Part shown: positions 46,901 through 54,800 of the stretch, piece after piece
Position numbering within the stretch: the stretch's first letter is position 1
Layout: the number at the start of each line of letters is the position of its first letter
Notes under the pieces: generated by a model
Told to the model about the DNA's origin: nothing
The model's input: only the letters and a program-made list of their open reading frames with translations
Databases searched by the model: none
Translations under genes and position numbers: made by a program
DNA from: Pelodera strongyloides
Lineage: Eukaryota; Nematoda; Chromadorea; Rhabditida; Rhabditidae
Assembly: GCA_036852015.1 (NCBI GenBank)
Contig: JAANDG010000167.1
Coordinates: 124,001 to 188,000, forward strand
Direction of reading: 5' to 3'
DNA: 64,000 nt

Positions 46901-47162
46901 TGCTATCTACACGGCCCGGCCCAGCTCGACTACCGTAGAGGAAAACGCCATTGAGAAGAAGCACGAGACTCCATTTGCCAAGCTTACTTCATCCGGGCAG
47001 ATCAAGGATCCGGACGCTTCGTACCGTGCCCGCAGGGTTCATGCGATAAGGCCCGCGAAGGTGCTAGAGGCCCCGGCGCACGCACTGCCACCGCTCACCC
47101 ATTTGGCACCGTTGTTCATCTCGAGCTGCCTTGCTCCAGCAGTGGCCCAGAAGGCCAACTGA
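34933..47162 (+). CDS. WDR75: WD repeat-containing protein 75 (UTP17/NAN1), pre-rRNA processing factor
   Basis: 19 exons: 34933-35003, 35244-35364, 35771-35886, 36423-36507, 36812-36919, 37276-37362, 37749-37846, 38602-38708, 38876-39001, 39668-39851, 40212-40314, 40681-40821, 41136-41270, 41547-41648, 41942-42046, 42631-42723, 43117-43225, 45126-45250, 46899-47162; 2280 nt, 759 aa, every junction in phase. WDR75 is a t-UTP subunit of the small-subunit processome that supports rRNA transcription and early pre-18S processing in the nucleolus. Best landmarks: NPSFVHWHHSQPFIALSRFG with FLPRLSTPARRIFVSPDD (tandem propellers of this family) and the C-terminal LEAPAHALPPLTHLAPLFIS. Overall it is diverged and slightly shorter than human (830 aa), lacking its acidic tail. 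CAG lies one base before ATG. Intron 6 has a GC donor. Introns carry many MITEs. Confidence 0.88.
35371..35527. mobile_element. MITE with family A ends and a near-perfect palindromic body
   Basis: CTTAAAGCGAAATGCTAGCC ... GGCTAGCATTTCGCTTTAA. Arms of about 75 bp meet at a short centre (GATTGCCGTGGACGATC). In WDR75 intron 2, starting about 7 bases after the exon. Confidence 0.85.
36127..36257 (+). repeat. Retroposon tail, copy 2, with poly-A
   Basis: GTGAGTAGCTGGGCCTCTTA ... TGCTTGAATAAAGAGTTATA then TATATATAAAAAAAAAA. Matches 12318-12455. In WDR75 intron 3. Confidence 0.7.
36622..36740. mobile_element. MITE family B, copy 4 (one end worn)
   Basis: CTCCCCGGGAGCTAACGAGT and TGTGTTGGTGTAATACGGCC. 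In WDR75 intron 4. Confidence 0.7.
37968..38042 (+). repeat. tRNA-like sequence, probably a tRNA-derived SINE or pseudogene
   Basis: TAGCGCAACAGGCAGAGCGC (A-box, D-arm), CCTCTAAAGCGAGAGG (anticodon-like arm) and GAGGGTTCGAACCCCC (B-box, T-arm), ending ACGAGGCA. The 5' side does not pair with the 3' ACGAGGC and the anticodon loop has six bases, so a functional tRNA is unlikely. It resembles an elongator Met tRNA most. In WDR75 intron 7. Confidence 0.55.
39268..39486. mobile_element. MITE family C, two overlapping copies
   Basis: A unit of about 97 bp from ACCAGAGGCCATATTCACCA to CCCGAGGGAATC is present twice in tandem without change; only the second has the closing arm GGAGTGGTGAATATGGCCTC. 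In WDR75 intron 9. Confidence 0.85.
40563..40650 (-). repeat. Inverted copy of the non-LTR 3' tail
   Basis: (AAT)n then TTTATTACACCATAAAGGTG and CACAAACATACATAAT, the reverse complement of 30597-30660. In WDR75 intron 11. Confidence 0.7.
40974..41084. mobile_element. Small MITE with TTAAAGGGAATATG ends
   Basis: TTAAAGGGAATATGTAAGCA...AAAGTACATATTCCCTTTAA, about 110 bp, in WDR75 intron 12. Ends resemble those of family A (TTTAAAG). Confidence 0.75.
42118..42192. mobile_element. MITE family B, truncated copy
   Basis: CGAATATTCACCAACACACA ... GGGGAGGCCAGGGAGGGCTG; the closing arm is lost. In WDR75 intron 15. Confidence 0.7.
42362..42575. repeat. Dispersed repeat, copy 2 (partner at 2868-3085)
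   Basis: CATGGCATAAACTCGTTGAC ... GGTTTTGAGCTTTTCCCG, closely similar to the copy in CHAF1B. In WDR75 intron 15. Confidence 0.75.
42888..43069. mobile_element. MITE family A, reference copy (182 bp)
   Basis: TTTAAAGCGAAATACCAGCC at the left and GGTCGGCATTTCGCTTTAA at the right, arms of about 30 bp (CGGTTTTTGAAACGCATCG), interior AACATAAATTAGAATAAAAA. In WDR75 intron 16. TA at both edges suggests a TA target as in Tc1/mariner-derived MITEs; this is inference. Confidence 0.9.
43325..43660. repeat. Diverged repeat with ATGGTCACC motifs
   Basis: Segments at 43325, 43509 and 43630 share AGGCCTAAGATCTCAGTTTG-like and CACATGGTCACCAAATGGTC-like sequence, spaced about 120-185 bases; more ATGGT/GGTGAC words follow near 44000. 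In WDR75 intron 17. Confidence 0.6.
44126..44213. mobile_element. MITE family B, shortened copy
   Basis: CTCCATATTCACTGTCGCAC...GTGTTGGTGGATACGGCTTC. In WDR75 intron 17. Confidence 0.7.
45308..45445. mobile_element. MITE family B copy
   Basis: GAGGCCGTATTCATCAACAC...GTATGTTGGTGATTACGGCC, near complete. In WDR75 intron 18. Confidence 0.85.
46080..46190. repeat. Tandem duplication of about 54 bp
   Basis: GGCTCCATTTAGTGGGGGAG and GTTGTCTCCCCAGTG are repeated with small differences (first unit from 46080, second from 46134). In WDR75 intron 18. Confidence 0.75.
46691..46838. mobile_element. MITE family B copy
   Basis: GAAGCCGTATTCACCAACAC...GTGTTGGTGAATACGGTCTC, near complete; ends about 60 bp before the last WDR75 exon. 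Confidence 0.85.
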
Positions 47163-48477
47163 GACCCAGACGGCTCGTTGGAACTTGGGGAACTCATGTT
47201 TTTAAATAGAAGCAATATGGATTATGATGAGTTTTACTGTTCCGATGAGTCGTTAGAGGTTAGAATGTATTGTTGAAGCGGTGTGGTACGTGGTTTGTGA
47301 AAGGTGCCATTTTGTGCATTTTCAGTACACGTTTCACAAACTGAATGACATACCGCTTTAATTATACGTCTTGTTGTTGGTTTAAATTCCAAGAGTTACT
47401 TTGTGGAATTGTTCGATTGGGTATATGTTGAAATTTTGTTGGGTGTGTTAGAAGTTGTCTTTTTTTTCCGCAGACCTCTTGGTCTTGGGCAGGCCTTCGA
47501 GCCTCTTGTCCCCGCCCACATGGATATGGATATAAGAAGAGAGACTGTAGGGATAGGGCATAAGTAAGGCTTGAAGGCCTGCAGAGTACTTTGGAAGTTT
47601 TACGTTTCTTAGTATATTTCAAAGTTATTAATTCTCCTAATTGAAGCGACTTTTCCTGACTGTTCTACATCAACTAAACCGTTTTCATGCTTTTATTCGT
47701 GCCTGTTTCTTTAGGCTTTCATATTCTTTAGTATGGAGAATGAGACTCCTTTTTCTTGTTACTTTTCCAGAAATTGTTAATTTTATTAGTTCATCGACGT
47801 TGGACCGTAATTCAACTTTATTCCGATTTCCGATGTTTTTATTTAATTTTTCGCTGTTTAATTCGTCACATTTGTTTGGCAAAACATTTGCTTGTTGAAA
47901 ATGACCAGAACGGTCTTTTATTACTTTTAGAAGAGTTGCCCTTTTCTAGTTTTCAATTTGTTGTTAAAGGGTCAGGCTCACGGAAACTCATTATGCTTAA
48001 TTTTCTCATTTAAGCTTTTTTAAAGTCTGGCCTTATAGTGAGGGATATACTCTTTTGTTATTCTCCGTTGTTAATTGTTATGAAAATTGTTGTTACCTTG
48101 ATGTTGATTTTGGTTGTTATATGATAAAGAGGTTTTTATAGTAGACTTATTTTGTTTATGAGTGGGATAGACCAATTGTACGGTAGTTATGGTAGTTTTA
48201 GCTTTTAGCTGGGAGCAAAACTGCGCTAGCGGTACACTTTTAGTAGAAAGTTGTTTGGGATTGGTACCTTTATATTGTGACAGCGATTTTGGTAGTAAGT
48301 TTAGCTATTATGACTTATAAGTAAACGAGAGACTTGAACTTTGATATTGCATTTCTTGTATTTTTTACTGTATCACCGTAGTTTCTGTATCACAGTGGTG
48401 GTATGAAAATTATCTCGTATTTTTGTAATACATAGAGTGGTCTACTTATAAACAACGATAGCTCTTTCAGTTAAAAA
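47163..48477. other. Intergenic region between WDR75 and the CH-domain gene
   Basis: 1.3 kb, AT-rich. A small inverted element occupies about 47274-47362 (GAAGCGGTGTGGTACGTGGT...GACATACCGCTTTAA). No exon recognised. Ends with CTCTTTCAG seven bases before the next ATG. Confidence 0.5.
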
Positions 48478-50961
48478 ATGTCGCAGAATTATCACCGCCC
48501 TAGACCCGGAGGCTTGGCCGGAAAGGTTTTGGACAAGCAGGTACTGTGGATGTTGAAGGCTTGGAATTAGCATACTTGAGACCGACGGTAGAATTTGCAT
48601 GTGTATGACTGTGACGTAATGATACAGTAAGTCCGGTTTCACTAACTAGTATTACAACTGTTTTTGTATTCGTCGTGAATCATAGCTACAGAGTAAACTA
48701 GACGGCTTGAATTTATTTATCTACGGTAGTCCTATCGTTCATGTCTGTTCATTGCTAAAGAAATGTGAATAGGTGCTGTGCTTCTTCTTTAAGCTTCAAG
48801 CCGCATGATAGGTGGTTTGTGCGTGTGCTGGATTAATACATTGTCGTGCGTTACGTGCAAATATAGCACTGAAGGGCACATAATTTCTAGCATATGTTTC
48901 ACAAACCACGTGTCATATCACTTTAATAAACCCTAACTTCAGGCCAGCAAGTTCAACGAGGACGAGGCTCACAACCTGCTCGAGTGGATTAAAGATCTTA
49001 CAAAGGAAGAGGTCGACACTCAGGGAGACAGGAATAACTTCCTCGAGAGACTGAAGGACGGACAGCTTTTGTGCAAGTGAGTTTTACTTGGGGAGGGGAG
49101 CGTTCTACCCAAGGTGTGGTGAAAGATTCTTACCTAGGGTATAGGGAAAGTGGATGGGCCCGTAAAATGCAAGGTCCAATGCGGAGTGGGGGCCGCACAA
49201 AAACGGGCGCGCCACTGTGCGGTGGATAGTTTCAAGTTTTGAAAGCTATATACAACAAAAGTGTGCTCTAAAGATCAGTTAATTTATTTGACTTATTATT
49301 GATTCCTTAAAACTTGCTGTTTATTGATTTTTAACTTGCATTTAAACTTCTCTATACTCTGTCCACTTCAACATTTCAAAAAGATTGTCAGGTCCGCTCA
49401 CTGTTTGCTATTCTTTTTGTTGATTTTCTGTTTGCAAAAGCCTTGCGTGGGATAGCGAAAATCCAACAAACACAAGATATTTTGGTGGTCGAATGGGGCG
49501 GGGAAAAGGGATTTATCTTAAAGCGAAATAGCGGCCGGTTTTTGTAACGCATCTCAAGTACTTGCATTCCTATGCATTTATGCAACATGGGGTCTAATTG
49601 GGGGTCTAGTTTTTATTCTAATTTTTGCTCATTTGCATATGCTGCATAAGAAAGCAGGCGTACGCAATTCGTTTCAAGGACCGGCCGGTATTTCGCTTTA
49701 AAGGGAACGATTCCGATTCAATGCAGTTGATCAAAAATCTCATAACGGCCGGGTTTTGAAATGTATGTTAGAAAGTTATAATTGCATTCCTATGCTAATT
49801 GTAAGCGAGGTCGAATTGGGGTCGATTTATGCTAAACATTCTCATTTGCACCGTTGGGCATTGTAGTGGGAAAGGAAAGTGCAGAAAGTTAAAAGTATAC
49901 GGGAGGTATGGTAAAGGGTACTACTATACAGGAAATGGTACGGATTGGTAGGGATCTAAAAATGGTACCTAAAACTTTATACTTACCCCGCCCACCATTT
50001 TACAGTACCCTCTTTTTAGACTGATCAACGCAGTCAAGGCAGGCAGTATCAAAAAGATCATGAAGCCGATTTCCAACTTCAATTGCCTGGAGAATATCAA
50101 CCAGGTTGGAGATATTGATTGATTTTATTTTGTAACTTTCTCGTATTACATTTTATTGTCATGTATTAAATTTAAATTTGTTTTACGCTTCAAGAGCGTG
50201 CACCTTTATTCAAGGGTGAAAGTACAGATTCAGTGTTTGCTTATGACATGTTCCGCAGAGGTCCTGAACAGTAGGCGACGAGTTCCAGATGACAAATTGC
50301 TCGACGTCTTCGGGCTAGGGCCAGGAGGGATCGCCCATGATTCCCTCGCCTGGTCCATCTTACAAATCTCGGATTTCAGTTCTGCACGTGCGCTCGTGCC
50401 TTCGGCGTGAAGGATGAGGAAACTTTCCAATCGGTCGACCTCTTCGACGGAAGGGACCTGTTCTCCGTCTGCGTCACGCTTCAGAGTCTGGGACGAGTGG
50501 TAAGCAATCATGGCCTATCCGAGATTGTAATTGCCCTATGTTGTAATTGCCCCCCGGACGATTTTTGCGAAAACTGAACTGAGCGGCATATCATATCATT
50601 GACGAAGCTCTGGTGGTGCGGGGCAAAAGCCAAAAATAAAATTTCACGCGGCGAAAACTAGGCTGTGTAAATGCGAAAATTGATGTAAAACCAGATAAGA
50701 GGGTGCGCTGCGGCTTCGCGAAAGGGTGATCAGTTGGGAGGGGGTGGGGACACACGAGAACCTGGCGAGGCCGGCCGGCCGCATAACCAGAGTTTCGCGT
50801 TAGGCGGCGCCAACACTGCGTGCCATTCGAGCGCCGCACACGTTCTAAGTACTTTCGATAGATTTTAGTGTTTCATCTTAAAATAATAATTTCAGCTGGA
50901 GAAATCCCACGGCTTGGCTCCACCCAAGCAGATTTCAAAGGACTCTATTCTGAACCTTTAA
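48478..50961 (+). CDS. Calponin-homology domain protein, calponin/transgelin-like
   Basis: Exons 48478-48540, 48943-49076, 50020-50104, 50380-50499, 50896-50961; 468 nt, 155 aa, phases agree. The protein begins [20 protein letters not shown], as in small nematode calponin-like proteins, and one CH domain spans roughly residues 25-135: [46 protein letters not shown] and [22 protein letters not shown] proteins of this type bind actin filaments, often in muscle. No calponin-type repeat after the domain; the end is [12 protein letters not shown] then a short tail. CTTTCAG precedes the ATG by seven bases. A degraded non-LTR tail lies in intron 3, and intron 2 holds a family A MITE. Confidence 0.93.
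48786..48930. mobile_element. MITE in intron 1 of the CH gene
   Basis: CTTCAAGCCGCATGATAGGT GGTTTGTG at the left and CACAAACCACGTGTCATATC at the right, near AGTGATAT/CTTTAA ends. It ends about a dozen bases before exon 2. Confidence 0.6.
49517..49702. mobile_element. MITE family A copy
   Basis: CTTAAAGCGAAATAGCGGCC...GGCCGGTATTTCGCTTTAAA. In intron 2 of the CH gene, followed directly by a worn relative (49704-49842). Confidence 0.8.
50160..50278 (-). repeat. Degraded non-LTR retrotransposon fragment
   Basis: AAATTTAAATTTGTTTTACG CTTCAAGAGCGTGC is shared with 24396-24431, and CACCTTTATTCAAGGG plus TATGACATGTTCCGCAGA match (inverted) 4740-4830. In intron 3 of the CH gene. Confidence 0.55.
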
Positions 50962-51889
50962 TTGCCTGATAATTACCGATTATTGATTGATTTAAGTAGC
51001 CGGCAGGTAATTATGCCACCCTTTTTCCTATGTCATGTACTTTATAGTCCCATAATGGCCTAATTTTCCAAAACTCAAAACGAGTATTTTGTCTAGAGCT
51101 ATGATATTTCTCTCTCCATTCCTATTATATTTTTACTTTAATATTTTCTATTTAATTTCTGTTCACTTTTTTGCATTTTGAAATCCCTACAGTGTTACGT
51201 GTACTATGCATGTTTGCATATTTCATAGATAATCTTCCGTTTTATACGCGAATAAAGTAATTTCATGAAGCAACATGTTTTTTGAGCATCTTCTTATAAT
51301 ATAAAGGAGAAGGGTTTATTTGTCGTCATGTCGGAAACGAAATGTAGTACTGTATGTATGTGATATAAAAAGATTTTTACTGAGTGAGTCGACCCACAAG
51401 CAATGCTTGGTCTTGCAACAACATGAAACGTAGCTAAGCTTGCAACTAAAACGTTTTCAATAAGTTTACTTCAATGGATTTTCTGTGTATAAAAGGGCGT
51501 CTCATGACAAGTACATCACTTTCTACCTTCTTTCTCTCTATTCTCTAGTTCAATCAATGAACTACTGTTCCTAACTGGTCAGTTTTGAATAAATTTGCAT
51601 AATTTTCCCTTTAAATTATCGACTGTCGAGGGTTAGACTCGAACTATTGCCATATCAGTACTGGTACTAATTGCTAATATGACGGGAACTTCTGGGTAAT
51701 GATGTGTGCCTCGCAGAAAGAAACTTTAGATTTCACAGATTTCACACATACCAGCACTAAGTGGGCCACTTGTGCGCAAGGAGCGGGTCATAGGTCATAG
51801 GTCCGCGAACAATTTTTTCGGGTTTCTCGCGCCCGTGTGGCCCATGTTTCGCGTTAATTATTTTTCATTTTCAGTCAAATATTCCAATT
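50962..51889. other. Intergenic region between the CH gene and the phosphatase
   Basis: 0.9 kb, AT-rich, with an AATAAA at about 51250 that could serve the CH gene. No exon or clear repeat recognised. Confidence 0.5.
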
Positions 51890-54800
51890 ATGCTAATGGT
51901 GTCTGCTCGTGGAGACCGTGAGCCTTCACCTCAACTTGCAGCCTCCCAGTCTGCGTCGGTATGTTCATCAGTATGCATAACGTGTAAAAATGTCATAGTG
52001 CAGAGTGCAGACCTGCAGACCACATGGGCTACAAACTTCAAACTATAAGTATGCGCAAATACGCGTATCGCTTTGCTTTTTGCGGTCACTTTTATGTAAA
52101 AAAATACTTTTTGAACCGTATGACGAACAACTGAATTCATGTGTATTAGTGTATTTATGCTAAATGGCTAGAATGGAGCTCGATTTTTTATTCTAATCCT
52201 AATAATTTGCATATGGTGCATGAGAATTCAGATATCCGTTTCAAAAACCGGCTGTATTACGATACAGTTCAAACTACAGTACTCCAAACTAGAAACTACA
52301 ATCTACAAATTCCCATTTAGTTCCAAATCAATGGCGAGGAGAAAACGGCGGATGTGATAAAGGGCGCCAAACCGTTCCTCGACAAGATCAAGGAGGGCGG
52401 GCTGAAGGGAGTTAAGGAGGATTTCAAGCAGGTGGGTACTAATTGTTGAGGGGGAGTAGCCTAACCGGGAGGGCGCTTGCTCCTTGGGCAGGTGACCAGG
52501 GTTCGAGTTCGGTCCATGTCATTTTTTGCCAAACACAAGATATTGTAATGGATGTGCTCAGCTATTTCTATCAATATCAACCTTTATCACAATCAGCTGT
52601 TTACTCCTTACATCCTCTCTGGGTCTCTATAGCATGACAGTTGTCGCGGCGCTCTCTCTCTCTCTATCCTTGACGCGCCGCGGCCCAACTAACAAGTCAG
52701 TGTGCCCTATGTCCTGATACTAACTGGTTCTACCAAGGGACATAAAGTATGTGCTTGTATATTTGTTATTATTTCTATCTCATGCAATGCACTACAATAC
52801 ACAGTACACGATAGATAAAGTAAGACTAAGGGCAAGGTCTTATTTTATATGGCGACCGCTTCGGGCTGGATCTATTCTACTCCGATCCAGAGAACCTACA
52901 TCTATATTGCCCGATCACTGCTAATTTATAATATTCGTCACAATCTCCCCATATTTATTAAATTAATTTTTATTTTCTTCCGTCCAGCATATTGCCCCAG
53001 TGCTGTTTTATTTCGACAATACATTCCTGCGCCACGCTGTATTCTCAAGAGGCCGGTGAAGACGGGTAAACGAGAACAAGGAGCTGCACAAATTCCCGGT
53101 ATTATTGATTATCCAGTTAATAGTGTAAGCTGGCGCCCTAATTTAGCATTTTCGTTAGTCACTGTTTAGTCATCATTTTTTTTTCTAAAAGTATAAGGCA
53201 GATGCAGCTCAGGGACACCCCGATTGTGCTAGGTCACGTTGATATAATGTATTTGTAATAAGGGCCCCGCTCAAGAAGCGTAACTTTTAACGGCAGCGTA
53301 GGATGCGGGAGGATAGGGAAGGCTGGCCGTTTGACCGTTTTAACGCCTTTCGGGAGAAATAATAATAATAATAAGATAATTCCAAATAAGATTTTTCAAT
53401 AGGGTCCGTTGAATATCTTCGTCCCTTATTTCTTTTGATGTAGTTTTTCGATGACTATTCTAGGAGAAGATGCTAAACTCGAAACTAATTCTATTGAGAT
53501 TGTGAATCTATCTGAAGTTTGTTGTGAATTTTTATTGTGTATGTTGTGGAGGCACACTCCGAGCACATTTTTGAAGTTAACATCATTTGAATTTGTAAGA
53601 CCATGTTTGACGTTTACATTTTGTGTTTGTTTTGGCACACTGAATTTTTGTCTCCATCGCTTTTGTTATTATTCGATCATTGGAATTTTGCTGGATATTT
53701 CTAATTTATGCCGATTTTTGACTACGCCGATTTTGACTAGTGGTGATTGTAATTAATTTTCGTTACATCCATTTTCACCTTCACCATTTATTGTTATTTT
53801 ATGACAACTTTTTGGATGCCGGCTTAGGCAAAGGACCAAGGACTAGGAATTGCCGGTTTAGGATAGCATGGGGACCATGCTATTTAGGGAGCGGGGATGT
53901 AATGGATGTGCTCAGCTATTTCTATCAATATCAACTTTTATCACAATGAGCTGTTTACTCCTTACATCCTCTCTGTGTCTCTATAGCATGACAGTTGTCG
54001 CGGCGCTCTCTCTCTCTCTATCCATGACGCGCCGCGGCCCAACTAACAAGTCAGTGTGCCCTTGTCTCTGATACTAACTGCTTACAGCAAAGAGACATAA
54101 AGTATGTGCTTGTATATTTGTTATTATTTATATCTCATGCAATGCACTACAATACACAGTACACGATAGATAAAGTAAGACTAAGGGCAAGGTCTTATTT
54201 TATAATATCTTAGTGGAGTCAGTGTAGGCCTACTGGACTAGATTACTGTATGAAAGTTTTCTCTGAATCTGTTTGACAAACGTTTCTTCTTTGTACGTCT
54301 GGGTCTGTACCTGCCTGACACCTCGAGTATCATTACTACAGCTTGCGGTGTCATAGTTAGGAGCTGTGGTGTTTATGTCCGTGAGCCTTCTGAGATTTCA
54401 TACCTGGATATTCCTAGCTCGATAGATCAACATCGTGTTCAATATCTAGCACACATAAGTATCTAGACCACTAAAATGTGTCTAGCCTGTGTGTGTTTCG
54501 CTCTCTTTTTTTTGTATATACTTATCTGTTCTATGAAAAATAAAGAATTAATAATATAATAATTTCCCTTTGCAGATCCGTACCTATCTTCCACCCGGCG
54601 AGCGCAAGGCGTGGCAAGCAAACCCGAAGAAAAATCGATATCAAGATATTCAGTGTCTCGACGCGACACGTGTTAAGCTTAAAAATTGCGGTGAGTGGAA
54701 CTTGCCTTCTAAAAAGCGTCAAATGTGCGCCAGGTATTAGCCGCGCTGCCCCTTTCGCTCATGTGCGCGGCACAACAACGAAGTTTCTTTGATTGTTCAA

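Larger units (their letters stand above)
52544..54204 (+). mobile_element. Non-autonomous LTR retrotransposon in the phosphatase intron
   Basis: LTRs at 52544-52849 and 53898-54204 begin TGTAATGG and end TCTTATTTTATA, and are flanked by ATAT (52540-52543 and 54205-54208), a 4-bp target duplication. After the left LTR comes TGGCGACCGCTTCG (primer-binding site), shared in its first ten bases with 18609-20184; before the right LTR, TAGGGAGCGGGGA is a polypurine tract. The interior of about 1.05 kb has no recognisable enzyme domains. Confidence 0.88.

Noticed and set aside
50591..50839. 82-codon minus-strand frame in the CH gene intron
   Set aside because: Antisense in intron 4, no family resemblance, no supporting signals.
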